A program made the translations under genes and the position numbers. A stretch of DNA of 64,000 nucleotides from Roseivirga echinicomitans. Lineage in GTDB: Bacteria; Bacteroidota; Bacteroidia; Cytophagales; Cyclobacteriaceae. The notes below the pieces were generated by a model that searched no databases, was not told the DNA's origin, and saw nothing but the letters and a program-made list of their open reading frames with translations. Positions 7,823-19,206 of this stretch are shown in pieces (the stretch's first letter is position 1; each line of letters starts with the position of its first letter). Where the stretch lies: positions 120,653 to 184,652 of the forward strand of contig NZ_LRDB01000045.1 in NCBI RefSeq assembly GCF_001592935.1, in the 5' to 3' direction.

Positions 7823-8476
7823 ATGTCGGACGAAAATCCATATAAGAAACTTAAAGCCCCTCATCTCAAAAAGAACATTTTTGAGACACCAGAGGGCTAT
7901 TTTGGTGACCTTAAAGAAAAAATCACCCTAGGGGTTGTTACTGAAGATGAGCGAATTCTTGGCAGTGAGCAGCTTAAAAAGAATATTTTCGATGTTCCTG
8001 ATGGCTATTTTGACAAATTAAATGAAAAAATAATTTCAGCTACCAAGCTTACTGAAGAAGAAGGTATTCTTGGTAATGAAGCGCTTAAAAAGAACATTTA
8101 CTCAACTCCTGAAAACTACTTCGAATCACTTAATTCAGAGATTCTTTCAAAAGTTAAATCAGAGACCAAGGTAATTCCACTATACCAAACCACATGGTTT
8201 AGAGCTGTGGCCGCTGCGGTTGTCCTTATTATGGTGGCGCTATTATCAATGCCAACAAAACAACTTAGTGAAAGTGATCTTCTAAGTGAAGTTTCCGATG
8301 AGGCCATTATCAATTATTTGGAAGAGCGCCAGGCAATAGAATATGAATTGCTATCATCTGTAGAAGGTTTGGACGCTATACTTGACAACATGATTCTGGA
8401 AGAAACTTCAAGCTATAGCTTTGCATTAAACGAAAATCCAGAATTAGATTACGACTTTGAATACTTCGATCATTAG
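7823..8476 (+). CDS. Membrane protein with three LKKN-PxxYF repeats, probable anti-sigma factor
   Basis: The ATG at 7823 gives 217 residues; a TTG at 7805 is also in frame. The N-terminal half has three repeats about 36 residues apart: LKKNIFETPEGYF (residue 15), LKKNIFDVPDGYF (51) and LKKNIYSTPENYF (88). The second and third are also preceded by ILGxExLKKN. One membrane segment (about 122-143) separates this presumably cytoplasmic part from an acidic C-terminal part rich in Glu and Ser. Position directly after an ECF sigma factor and the single-pass topology suggest an anti-sigma factor; no zinc-binding zf-HC2 motif is present. The sigma-binding role of the repeats is inferred. Confidence 0.75.
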   Translation: MSDENPYKKLKAPHLKKNIFETPEGYFGDLKEKITLGVVTEDERILGSEQLKKNIFDVPDGYFDKLNEKIISATKLTEEEGILGNEALKKNIYSTPENYFESLNSEILSKVKSETKVIPLYQTTWFRAVAAAVVLIMVALLSMPTKQLSESDLLSEVSDEAIINYLEERQAIEYELLSSVEGLDAILDNMILEETSSYSFALNENPELDYDFEYFDH

Positions 8477-8486
8477 TAAAAGAATC

Positions 8487-8972
8487 ATGAAAAAAATTAT
8501 ATTCTCACTTTTCATTTTAGCCAGTTGTTTTTCAGCATCTGCCCAAAATGATCGGTCCTCACAGGATGAAAGGGATAAAATTCAACAAGCAAAAATTGCC
8601 TTTTTAACCAGTCGCTTAGACCTAACTGTAGATCAGGCCAAACTATTTTGGCCTTTATTCAATGAATATGACAGCAAAAAAATAATGCTTTCAAAAGAAT
8701 ACGGCCAGAAGAAAAGAGAAATCTATGCGAAATCTGAAGACTCTAGGAACATGAAAGAAGAGGATGCAGATAAGCTATTGGATATTTACTTGGATCAAAA
8801 ACAAGCCGAATTAGATGTAGAGAAAACCTACATGAAAAAGTTCAATGAAGTATTAAATTCAAGACAAGTCTGGAGAATGGTTTCTTTCGAAAGTGACTTC
8901 AGAAGGTCATTATACGATCGTATGAGGCGTGATGATAAGGAAGAGCCAAAACGAGGCGGTAACCGCAACTAA
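8487..8972 (+). CDS. Exported Spy/CpxP-like LTXXQ protein
   Basis: This 161-residue protein starts at the ATG at 8487 (an in-frame ATG at 8457 overlaps the previous gene) and has a signal peptide ending in SASAQ. A helical region with LTSRLDLTVDQAKLFWPLF (about residues 36-55) matches the LTXXQ type of periplasmic stress chaperone, and the tail is strongly basic. It is the third gene of a sigma factor/anti-sigma unit and ends just before a terminator. It could be a sensor or effector of envelope stress; the assignment to the Spy family is by pattern only. Confidence 0.7.
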   Translation: MKKIIFSLFILASCFSASAQNDRSSQDERDKIQQAKIAFLTSRLDLTVDQAKLFWPLFNEYDSKKIMLSKEYGQKKREIYAKSEDSRNMKEEDADKLLDIYLDQKQAELDVEKTYMKKFNEVLNSRQVWRMVSFESDFRRSLYDRMRRDDKEEPKRGGNRN

Positions 8973-8997
8973 GTCGAGTCCCATTCCTGAAAAATTT

Positions 8998-9022
8998 AAA
9001 TCCTGCTCATGCAGGATTTTTT
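8998..9022 (+). terminator. Terminator of the sigma factor operon
   Basis: AAATCCTGC (8998-9006) and GCAGGATTT (9011-9019) pair around TCAT, and the T-run continues to 9022. It lies 26 bases after the stop of the LTXXQ gene. Confidence 0.85.
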
Positions 9023-9033
9023 ATTTAAACCCA

Positions 9034-9063
9034 TTTGATCAAGAATAGCATTGATGTAATTTG
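9034..9063 (+). promoter_or_regulatory. Candidate promoter of the xseA operon
   Basis: TTTG at 9034-9037, 19 bases and TAATTTG at 9057-9063 resemble the Bacteroidota promoter, except that the -7 element is one T short of TANNTTTG. The ATG at 9068 follows so closely that the mRNA would be nearly leaderless. Confidence 0.35.
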
Positions 9064-9067
9064 CGCT

Positions 9068-10364
9068 ATGACTCACCTCTCTCTTTTTGAGTTAACCAGC
9101 CTCATCAAATCAGAACTCGAGAAAAATCTCGAACCCTCCTATTGGGTCATTGCCGAAATCAGTGAAATGAGGCTTAACCCAAAAGGCCATTGTTATATGG
9201 AGTTGGTAGATAAAGAAGGTCAGTTTGTTACTACCAAAATCAGAGCAAACATTTGGGCTTACACCTACCGTAATCTTAGCGCTTGGTTTGAGTCAATCAC
9301 AAAAACCCCGCTTCAATCCGGAATTAAAGTATTGCTCAATGTTCAAGTGCAGTACCACGAACTGTATGGGATGAGTCTGAATATAAAAGACCTAGACCCT
9401 AATTTCACCCTTGGAGAGCGCGCTAGAAAACGCCAAGAAGTAATTCAAAAGCTTCAAGACGAAGGCATTTTTGATATCAACAAAGAATTAGCCCTTCCAA
9501 CGGTTCCACAGCGTATCGCCATCATCAGTTCAGAAACGGCTGCCGGGTATGGCGATTTTAAAAACCAAATTGAACAGAACTCAAGAGGATATTCTTTCAA
9601 AACAAAGCTGTTCCAGTCATTAATGCAGGGCGACCAAGCGCCTAGTGCCATGATTGCTGCCTTACACCAAATTCATGCTGAGATAAAAGCATTCGACTTG
9701 GTAGTGATTATTCGAGGCGGAGGCTCTCAAGTAGACCTAGATTGCTTTGACGATTATGAACTGGCTTCTCATATCGCTCAATTTCCACTTCCTGTGATTA
9801 CTGGTATAGGCCATGAACGAGACGAAACTATAGCCGATTTAGTAGCCAATACACAAATGAAAACGCCTACCGCTGTGGCTGAATTCCTTATTTCTGGAAT
9901 AGAGCGTTATGAAGGCAGCCTAAACGAAATGGCCTATCGATTGGAGAAATCAGGCAAACACCTACTTCAGGTTTCTTCTTATGAAATTATGAACATCGGC
10001 TATGCCCTGCAGGCCTCGATGAAAGCAATTATGCATCGGTCTGAAAGCGGATTAGCCCAAAAAGAATTAAGGTTAAACTACGCTGTTCAAAATCTTTTCA
10101 AGATCGAAAACCGGAAAGTAGACAACTTTGAAGTGCCCTTGATGAAAGCCAAGAGCCAAAGATTAAAAGAAGCAGAAAAAAAATTGGATGGATTGGGGAA
10201 ACAACTCAAATTACTAGACCCGGCTTCGGTTTTGCAAAGAGGTTACTCCATCACATTGATCAATGGAAAATTCATTTCTGAAGAACAAGAAATACAAACT
10301 GGTGAAGAGTTAGAAACCATAACCACCAAACATAGAATTAAGAGTACGGTAAAATCAGCCAACA

Positions 10365-10372
<8 letters not shown>
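9068..10372 (+). CDS. xseA: Exodeoxyribonuclease VII large subunit
   Basis: XseA forms with XseB the nuclease that degrades single-stranded DNA from both ends in repair. The ATG at 9068 gives 434 residues, a normal length; a TTG at 9035 is in frame but upstream of the expected N-terminus. The N-terminal OB-fold domain (VIAEISEMRLNPKGHCYMEL) is followed by the nuclease core with IIRGGGSQVDLDCFDDYELA (about residue 215) and GIGHERDETIADLVANTQMK (about 249), then a long coiled-coil region. The xseB start overlaps its end by eight bases. Confidence 0.96.
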
Positions 10373-12633
<2,261 letters not shown>

Positions 12634-12634
<1 letters not shown>

Positions 12635-13131
12635 TGGCATTATTCGGTAAATCATCAACAACCCTAAACAGAAAGTCCCAGGAGGACTTCAAGTTGTTTT
12701 CTGAATCAGAAAGAATCGGGTTAATATACTCTTGGGAAGACAGTCAAAAGGAAAAATCAGTTTACGCATTTGCAAAATCTCTAGGGAGTGAAAAGTCAAT
12801 CACTTTTTTATGCTTCAACCCTATAAAAAAAATACAGCCCGAAACGGATAATCCAACATTCAGTAAAGCAGACTTCAACCTATTCGGAAAAATAAAAACT
12901 CAGACAGCTCTTTCCTTTATGGAAGAACCATTTGATTACCTATTTCACCTTGACTTCGATGTCAACCCTTTAATTAGACCTTTACTTGCAAAATCAAAGG
13001 CTAACTGTAAAGTAGGTTGTCATTCAGAAGACGGAGAGGGCATATATGACCTTATGATAAAAATCAATAAAAGTGCTGGCTTGAAGAACTTATCAGACCA
13101 AATGCTTATTTATGTAAACGCATTGAAATAA
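12634..13131 (+). CDS. Conserved hypothetical protein, DUF6913-like
   Basis: This 165-residue protein starts at an ATG that shares one base with the ligA stop. It has no signal peptide or membrane segment. Segments such as IGLIYSWEDSQKEKSVYAFA, FDYLFHLDFDVNPLIRPLLA and YDLMIKIN resemble, from memory, a Bacteroidota family (DUF6913) usually found beside dapA, as here. The function is unknown; the conserved place in a ligA-dapA operon suggests a housekeeping role. The family name is a moderate-confidence recollection. Confidence 0.65.
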
Positions 13132-13136
13132 AGAAA

Positions 13137-13997
13137 ATGGAAATATTAAAAGGTACTGGAGTGGCCCTTGTCACTCCATTTAACGAAGATTTAAGCATTG
13201 ATTTTGATGGGCTTTTAAAGCTCTTAGAACACACGGCTAAAGGAGTCGATTACTATGTTGTTCAAGGCACCACAGGTGAATCGGCAACTACTACATCAGC
13301 AGAAAAGGCAGAAATCCTTTCATTTGTAAAGCGCAACAATAAGGCAAGTTTACCTATTGTTTATGGCATTGGCGGGAACAATACCCAGTCCGTTTTAGGT
13401 GACATTAAAGCTGCAAATTTAGATGGCGTTTGTGCCATTTTATCCGTCAGCCCTTATTATAATAAGCCTAGTCAAGAAGGGATTTATCAACATTTTACAA
13501 TGATTGCAGATGCTTCACCCGTTCCTGTAATTTTATATAACGTGCCAGGCAGAACACAATCAAATATATCAGCAAACACTACATTACGTTTAGCCGAACA
13601 CAAAAACATTGTCGCAATTAAGGAAGCTTCTGGAGATTTAACCCAATGCATGACCGTTTCAAAAGATGCTCCAGCAGGATTTTTATTAATTTCTGGAGAT
13701 GATTTATTGACGACTCCAATGATGGCCACTGGAGCTATTGGCGTTATTTCTGTATTGGCAAATGCCTTCCCAGAAATCTTTAAACGCATCACAAAAGCGG
13801 GACTTTCAGGTGACTTCGTGGCTTCATCTCAGGCTACATTTGAATTAATTGACATCAATCCATTGATGTATATTGAGAGTAACCCTGTGGGTATAAAACA
13901 GGTTTTAGAAGAGTTCGGTATTTGTGAAAACTACGTCCGAATGCCGCTATTACCGGCCTCAGAAGAGCTTAAAGTAAAGATCAAGTCATTATTGTAA
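13137..13997 (+). CDS. dapA: 4-hydroxy-tetrahydrodipicolinate synthase
   Basis: DapA condenses pyruvate with aspartate semialdehyde in the lysine/diaminopimelate pathway. The 286-residue TIM-barrel protein has GTTGES near residue 44, the catalytic tyrosine in YNVPGRT (Tyr134) and the Schiff-base lysine in IAIKEASGD (Lys162), plus the conserved GDD segment. It is the last gene of the tightly packed xseA-xseB-ligA operon, five bases after the DUF6913-like gene, and ends at a strong terminator. Confidence 0.95.
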   Translation: MEILKGTGVALVTPFNEDLSIDFDGLLKLLEHTAKGVDYYVVQGTTGESATTTSAEKAEILSFVKRNNKASLPIVYGIGGNNTQSVLGDIKAANLDGVCAILSVSPYYNKPSQEGIYQHFTMIADASPVPVILYNVPGRTQSNISANTTLRLAEHKNIVAIKEASGDLTQCMTVSKDAPAGFLLISGDDLLTTPMMATGAIGVISVLANAFPEIFKRITKAGLSGDFVASSQATFELIDINPLMYIESNPVGIKQVLEEFGICENYVRMPLLPASEELKVKIKSLL

Positions 13998-14015
13998 GTT
14001 AAGTGAATAGCAAAA

Positions 14016-14048
14016 AAGAAAGGCCAGTCTAACGACTGGCCTTTCTTA
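14016..14048. terminator. Terminator between dapA and the histone-like gene
   Basis: AAGAAAGGCCAGTC and GACTGGCCTTTCTT pair perfectly around TAAC, with A-rich and T-rich flanks that would serve both convergent genes. Confidence 0.88.
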
Positions 14049-14070
14049 TTATCTTTCAAAAGATATATAA

Positions 14071-14247
14071 TTATCCTTCGTTCTTAATGTTTTGAACATC
14101 AATACGAATTTCTTGAGCTAAGTTCTTAAGGTCTTGCATTCCTTTTCTTACTCTAGTACCCGCAGCTTGATTTTTTTTGTCGTAGAACTTGTCGAAATCA
14201 CCCTCTAAAGAGTCAATTAAATTTTTTACTTCGCTAAATCTGCTCAT
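14071..14247 (-). CDS. Histone H1-like (Hc1 family) DNA-binding protein
   Basis: The ATG at 14247 gives 58 residues beginning MSRFSEVKNLIDSLEGDFDK; an alternative TTG-type start upstream at 14295 would add an unrelated 16-residue extension and is not favoured. The lysine-rich sequence with FYDKKNQAAGTRVRKGMQDL and LKNLAQEIR matches the short chlamydial-type histone family found throughout Bacteroidota. It likely binds DNA as an architectural nucleoid protein. It is monocistronic and shares the terminator with dapA. Confidence 0.8.
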   Translation of the reverse strand: MSRFSEVKNLIDSLEGDFDKFYDKKNQAAGTRVRKGMQDLKNLAQEIRIDVQNIKNEG

Positions 14248-14345
14248 ATTATTTGTGCTTTTAAGGTTGTTGAAAAATGTTTGTTTGGATAGCAATTTAA
14301 ATCAAAATACTCTATTTGCAACAGTCAGGGCACTTTTTTTTACAA

Positions 14346-15596
14346 TTACTCTCCAAAGGCTGCAGCCAACTCCGCATTTTTGTATTCACCACTGGTTAAC
14401 TTACCCTTTACCGCCTCAAATGCAGCGATAGTTTCCTTCACATCTTCCATACTATGCGATGCGGTTGGAATCAATCTCAAAATGATCATTCCTTTTGGCA
14501 CAACAGGGTATATAACGACCGAACAGAAAATACTAAAGTTCTCTCTTAAGTCCTTGCTTAGTGATGCAGCCTCTCCTACGGTTCCGTTAAGTACAACTGG
14601 AGTCACACTCGATTTAGTAGTTCCAATACTAAAGCCTTTTGCTCTCAATCCGCCTTGAAGCGCATTAACAATTCTCCAAAGATTTTCTTTATGTTGAGGC
14701 TGAGTTTTAATGATCTCCAATCTCTTTAAACCACCAATTACAAATGGCATTGGTAATGACTTTGCAAAGATTTGAGATCTTAGGTTATATTTAAGATAAT
14801 GGATAATCTTCTTATCTCCTGCAACGAAAGCACCAATAGCGGCCATTGACTTAGCGAAGGTTGAGAAGTACAAATCCACTTCATCTATACAATTTAAGTG
14901 TTCAGCAGTCCCTGCTCCAGTGGCTCCCATGGTTCCGAAACCATGCGCATCATCTACAAAAAGCCTGAAGTCAAACTTAGATTTTAGGGCCGCTATCTCA
15001 TTCAGTGCACCCAAATTACCAGTCATCCCAAATACTCCTTCGGTAATCACTAAAATCCCTCCACCAGTTTCTTTAGTTAAGCGGGTAGCTCTTTCAAGTT
15101 GCTTTTCAAGGTTTTGGATATCATTATGTGGAAATACAAAACGTTTCCCCATATGTAACCTTACGCCATCAATAATACAGGCATGAGACTCCCCATCATA
15201 AACAATTACATCCTTACGATCTACTAAGGCGTCTATAATTGAAAGGACTCCTTGGTAACCGTAATTCAACAAATAACCACTTTCTTTACCCACGAAAGTG
15301 GCCAAATTCTGCTCTAATTCTTCATGATAAACTGTATTACCAGACATCATTCTAGCACCCATTGGGTACGCCAACCCCCAGTCCGCAGCAGCTTTAGCAT
15401 CTGCTTCTCTCACTTCTGGCAGATTTGCTAAGCCCAAATAGTCATTTAAACTCCAGGTAAGGACTTCCTTGCCCATGAACTTCATTCGTGGAGCAATTTC
15501 ACCTTCCAATTTAGGGAACATAAAGTACCCTTCTGATATTTCTGAGTGTTTCCCTAATGGGCCATTGTCAGCAAGTAATTTTTCAAATAGATCCAA
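14346..15596 (-). CDS. spt: Serine palmitoyltransferase-like alpha-oxoamine synthase
   Basis: This 416-residue fold-type I PLP enzyme belongs to the alpha-oxoamine synthases. VDDAHGFGTMG contains the PLP-contacting Asp and His, and TFAKSMAAIG holds the Schiff-base Lys249; the TFAKS form is, from memory, typical of bacterial serine palmitoyltransferases. It would condense serine (or, in sulfonolipid makers, cysteate) with an acyl thioester to start sphingolipid-type synthesis in the cytoplasm. The start appears to be the TTG at 15596, because relatives begin with the same MDLFEKLL segment and no nearby ATG fits. A consensus promoter lies upstream. The alternative is a glycine C-acetyltransferase or biotin synthesis enzyme. 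Confidence 0.82.
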   Translation of the reverse strand: MDLFEKLLADNGPLGKHSEISEGYFMFPKLEGEIAPRMKFMGKEVLTWSLNDYLGLANLPEVREADAKAAADWGLAYPMGARMMSGNTVYHEELEQNLATFVGKESGYLLNYGYQGVLSIIDALVDRKDVIVYDGESHACIIDGVRLHMGKRFVFPHNDIQNLEKQLERATRLTKETGGGILVITEGVFGMTGNLGALNEIAALKSKFDFRLFVDDAHGFGTMGATGAGTAEHLNCIDEVDLYFSTFAKSMAAIGAFVAGDKKIIHYLKYNLRSQIFAKSLPMPFVIGGLKRLEIIKTQPQHKENLWRIVNALQGGLRAKGFSIGTTKSSVTPVVLNGTVGEAASLSKDLRENFSIFCSVVIYPVVPKGMIILRLIPTASHSMEDVKETIAAFEAVKGKLTSGEYKNAELAAAFGE

Positions 15597-15642
15597 TTCC
15601 TTTAGACTTTAAGTTGATTAACCTAAGTAACAAATAAGGCTG

Positions 15643-15674
15643 CAAATGTAACACTATAAACGCCATTTATCAAA
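15643..15674 (-). promoter_or_regulatory. Promoter of the serine palmitoyltransferase gene
   Basis: Read on the minus strand, TTTG (15674-15671), 20 bases and TACATTTG (15650-15643) match the Bacteroidota consensus TTTG-N19-21-TANNTTTG exactly. Transcription would begin near 15636, leaving a leader of about 40 bases. Confidence 0.75.
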
Positions 15675-15755
15675 AAACCACATGTATATATCACGAGCTC
15701 AAACTTAGATTTTAACAGATAATTAATTAGCATTGTATGGAAAATTTTGAAGGGA

Positions 15756-17252
15756 ATGGAAATCAGGAAAATACAGAAAATTCTAGTAGCCAATCGCGGT
15801 GAAATTGCCATTAGGGTAATGAGAACTGCCCGCGAAATGGGAATTAAAACCGTAGCCATATATAGCGATGCCGACAGTCATTCGCCACATGTCCGCTATG
15901 CTGACGAAGCCGTAAATGTAGGCCCCCCACCTTCAGCACAGTCTTATTTAATGACTGACAAAATCATCCAAATCTGTAAAGACTTATCGGTAGACGCTGT
16001 ACATCCGGGCTATGGTTTCCTTTCTGAAAATGCTGGGTTCGCAAAAACCATAGAAGAAAATGGTGTCCTTTTTATTGGTCCTTCAGTAAAAGCCATTGAA
16101 GTAATGGGCGACAAACTCTCTGCAAAAGAGACCGTGGCTGCCTATGATGTACCCATGGTACCTGGTGTAAACCATGCCGTAACCGACCCTGAGGAAGCAA
16201 GAAAAATTGCTGAGCAAGTAGGTTACCCAGTACTTATAAAAGCTAGTGCCGGTGGTGGTGGCAAGGGTATGCGGGTTGTTGAAAACCCAGAAGAGCTTGA
16301 GGAACAAATGAAACGCGCCATCAGTGAAGCCCTGTCTTCATTTGGTAATGGTGCCGTTTTCGTTGAGAAATTCATCACCTCCCCTCGCCATATTGAAATA
16401 CAAGTACTGGGCGATAAGCACGGAAACTTGGTCTACCTATTTGAGCGTGAATGCTCTATTCAAAGAAGGCATCAAAAAGTAATTGAAGAAGCCCCTTCTG
16501 CCATTCTTACTCCAGAAAAGAGAAAAGCAATGGGTGAAGCAGCATTAGGTGTCGCCAGGTCATGCGACTATTATAGTGCTGGTACGGTAGAGTTTATTGT
16601 AGACGAGAATTTAGATTTCTTCTTCTTAGAAATGAATACACGTCTACAAGTAGAACACCCTGTTACGGAAGAAATCACGGGCGTTGATCTTGTAAGAGAA
16701 CAAATCAGAATTGCTGAGGGGCATCCTTTGAGTTTCAAGCAAGAAGACCTTAAAATAAAAGGACACTCACTGGAAGTAAGGGTTTATGCCGAAGACCCCA
16801 CCAATAATTTCCTTCCAGACATTGGATACTTGAGTACCTATAAAAGACCTGAAGGCCCTGGCATTAGGGTGGATGATGGTTTTGAGGAAGGAATGGATAT
16901 TCCTATCTATTACGATCCCATGATCGCTAAACTAATTGCCACTGGGAAAGATAGAGCGGAAGCCATTGAACGAATGGTGAAAGCCATTCAGGAATATGAA
17001 ATAACCGGCTTTAAAACCACATTGAATTTCTGCGAGTTTGCCATCAAGCACGAAGCCTTTACATCTGGTAAATTTGACACCAAATTTGTAGACACTTATT
17101 ATAAGCCTGAATTACTTCAGGAAGTAAACCCAGAACACCATGACCTTGCAGTGGTTCTTGCCGCTTTAGTAGTAGAAGAAAAAAGCAACAACAACCTTAA
17201 AGCAAAAAACAACACCAAAACAAGTAACTGGAAACTAAGAGTACGCGATTAA
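15756..17252 (+). CDS. accC: Biotin carboxylase subunit
   Basis: This protein carboxylates biotin using ATP and bicarbonate, as part of acetyl-CoA carboxylase or a propionyl/acyl-CoA carboxylase. The ATG at 15756 gives 498 residues beginning MEIRKIQKILVANRGEIAIR, the family N-terminus; a TTG three codons upstream is less likely. The ATP-grasp domain has KASAGGGGKGMRVV, HIEIQVLGDKHGN, ERECSIQRRHQKV and EMNTRLQVEHPVTE. A Lys/Asn-rich tail of about 40 residues extends past the core. No biotin carrier gene is adjacent, so the exact complex is unresolved. Confidence 0.92.
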   Translation: MEIRKIQKILVANRGEIAIRVMRTAREMGIKTVAIYSDADSHSPHVRYADEAVNVGPPPSAQSYLMTDKIIQICKDLSVDAVHPGYGFLSENAGFAKTIEENGVLFIGPSVKAIEVMGDKLSAKETVAAYDVPMVPGVNHAVTDPEEARKIAEQVGYPVLIKASAGGGGKGMRVVENPEELEEQMKRAISEALSSFGNGAVFVEKFITSPRHIEIQVLGDKHGNLVYLFERECSIQRRHQKVIEEAPSAILTPEKRKAMGEAALGVARSCDYYSAGTVEFIVDENLDFFFLEMNTRLQVEHPVTEEITGVDLVREQIRIAEGHPLSFKQEDLKIKGHSLEVRVYAEDPTNNFLPDIGYLSTYKRPEGPGIRVDDGFEEGMDIPIYYDPMIAKLIATGKDRAEAIERMVKAIQEYEITGFKTTLNFCEFAIKHEAFTSGKFDTKFVDTYYKPELLQEVNPEHHDLAVVLAALVVEEKSNNNLKAKNNTKTSNWKLRVRD

Positions 17253-17257
17253 CCATT

Positions 17258-18556
17258 ATGGCAAGAATAAAACCCTTTCGCGCTTGGCGTTATAACCGCG
17301 AACTATCAACTAAGATTGACGAGTTAGCGTCTCCCCTTTTCGATGTAGTTTCAAAAAAACAGCGAGAAGCACTTTACAGCAATCCTTACAATAGCATCCA
17401 TATCAGTGTCCCCAGAGATATTGAGACTCAAAAAAGAACTGTAGAAGAATGGAAAGCGGAAGGCATCATTCAACAAGATCAGATCCCTGGAATTTATGTT
17501 TACTATCAGCATTTCACTCTTCCGGGAAGTAGACGAACATACACTAGAAAAGGCTTTGTATGCTTTATTGAAGCCACTGACTGGAATAGTGTAAATTCCG
17601 ATGTACTTCGTCACGAGAACACCATGCCGCATTCAGTGAATGACAGGATAGAAATTCTAGCGCAAAGCCAAATGCACGTAAGCCCAACACACGGGCTTTA
17701 TTTCGACCCAGAGTTCAGCCTCGAACAGTACATGGATGAAAGCATGAAAAACCCTATTTATGATAGGGAAGACTATCAAGGGGTGCGCGATGTTATGAGT
17801 GTCATTCATGATTTTGAAGTCATTAAAAAGTTTGTGGACAAACTGAAAGATCAACAGGTGATTTTGGCCGATGGCCATCACAGGTATGAAGGTTCATTGT
17901 TTTACAAACAACGAATGGAAGCCCAAAACCCAAACCATACAGGTAATGAGGCTTACAACTTCCATTTAATGTACCTCACTAATGCTGAGGCTGATGACTT
18001 AAGAATTCTCCCTACCCACAGGCTCTTATCGGGCTTGAAAGACTTCAATAAGGAGGAGTTACTTAAAAAACTGTCGGAAGATTTTATCATTAAACCGCTT
18101 GACAACCCTAATGATGTAAATGAAATCATTCTAGGTAAAAAATGGGCCTTTGGTTTACTGTTTGGAAAAGAGGCCGTAAAAGTAAGGCTGAAGCCAGAGA
18201 AAGCCACTGAGCTCACATGGAATTTCCCGCAAGTAGTGAAGGACTTGGATCTTACCGTAATGCACTATTTCATTATAGAAAAAGCCTTAGGGATTTTGGG
18301 TAAAGAACAACGCAGTTCAGCCCATATTTCATTTGAAAGAAACTTCTCTAACTGTTTAGAAAGAACCATGTCTGGAGAGGTGGATTTCGCCATTATCACA
18401 CAAGACATCAGTATGGAGGATGTGAAAAACGTATGCCATTCAGGCTATACTTTACCTCAAAAATCGACTTATTTCTACCCTAAAGTAATCAGTGGCTATT
18501 TATTTGGATCAATCAAAGAAGATGAATTTACCCTACCGTTTGATATTGGCTTCTAA
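17258..18556 (+). CDS. DUF1015 family protein
   Basis: This 432-residue soluble protein matches the DUF1015 family along its length: the N-terminal FRAWRYN segment, YYQHFTLPGSRRTYTRKGFV, ADGHHRYEGSL and HTG-type core segments, and the late GYTLPQKSTYFYPK. Relatives have been annotated as HipA-like kinases or are linked to serine metabolism, but the biochemical role is unsettled. It follows accC by five bases and its 3' end overlaps the maf start by 35 bases. Confidence 0.85.
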   Translation: MARIKPFRAWRYNRELSTKIDELASPLFDVVSKKQREALYSNPYNSIHISVPRDIETQKRTVEEWKAEGIIQQDQIPGIYVYYQHFTLPGSRRTYTRKGFVCFIEATDWNSVNSDVLRHENTMPHSVNDRIEILAQSQMHVSPTHGLYFDPEFSLEQYMDESMKNPIYDREDYQGVRDVMSVIHDFEVIKKFVDKLKDQQVILADGHHRYEGSLFYKQRMEAQNPNHTGNEAYNFHLMYLTNAEADDLRILPTHRLLSGLKDFNKEELLKKLSEDFIIKPLDNPNDVNEIILGKKWAFGLLFGKEAVKVRLKPEKATELTWNFPQVVKDLDLTVMHYFIIEKALGILGKEQRSSAHISFERNFSNCLERTMSGEVDFAIITQDISMEDVKNVCHSGYTLPQKSTYFYPKVISGYLFGSIKEDEFTLPFDIGF

Positions 18557-19088
18557 ATCTCCCCGAAGACAAGAACTGCTTCGGTCTTTAGAAGTGGATT
18601 TTGAAATCAGAACGAAAGAGGTGGACGAGTCTTTTGCTTCTACAATACCTGTAAACAAAGTAGCTAAATACTTGGCGGTTAAAAAATCGGAAGCTTTCGA
18701 AGATTTAAAAGAGAACGAATTGGTCATTACTTCTGACACCACGGTATTGAATGAAGGCCAAATCTTGAATAAAGCCGAAAATGCTGAAGAAGCGTTTGAA
18801 ATGATTCAGTCACTTTCGGGAAAAACGCACCAAGTTATCACAGGCGTTTGTCTTCGTTCTTCAACAAAAAAAGTAAGCTTTTCAGAAACTACCAAAGTTA
18901 CTTTCCGTGCATTAGAAAAAGCTGAAATCGAGCATTACATCACGAATTACAAGCCTTTCGACAAGGCGGGTGCCTACGGGATCCAAGAGTGGATTGGCAT
19001 GGTGGGGATCGAGAAAATTGAAGGTGATTTTTATAATGTGATGGGTTTACCCTTGCATCGATTGTATAAAGAGCTTAAACACTTTTAA
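18522..19088 (+). CDS. maf: Maf-type nucleoside triphosphate pyrophosphatase
   Basis: Maf proteins hydrolyse non-canonical or selected NTPs (dTTP/UTP in the YhdE group) to monophosphates. The ATG at 18522 gives 188 residues, beginning just before LASKSPRRQELL; a GTG at 18492 is in frame but gives an atypical extension. Core motifs SDTTV and KAGAYGIQEW-type (here DKAGAYGIQEWIG) are present. It overlaps the DUF1015 gene by 35 bases, so it is the last gene of that operon. Confidence 0.92.
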   Translation: MNLPYRLILASKSPRRQELLRSLEVDFEIRTKEVDESFASTIPVNKVAKYLAVKKSEAFEDLKENELVITSDTTVLNEGQILNKAENAEEAFEMIQSLSGKTHQVITGVCLRSSTKKVSFSETTKVTFRALEKAEIEHYITNYKPFDKAGAYGIQEWIGMVGIEKIEGDFYNVMGLPLHRLYKELKHF

Positions 19089-19206
19089 AAACCTACTTTA
19101 GATCAACTTTTAGTGATAAAAAAGGAACATTTCACCTTTTGATATGTTTTAGTTAGTACCTGCAAAGCTTATTTTTTCAACAGGACTTTAATCGCTAAAT
19201 TTCCAA

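Noticed and set aside
19118..19141. AAAAGG/CCTTTT hairpin after maf as a terminator
   Set aside because: The stem is only six A/T-rich pairs with no T-run on the plus strand, so it is too weak to call.
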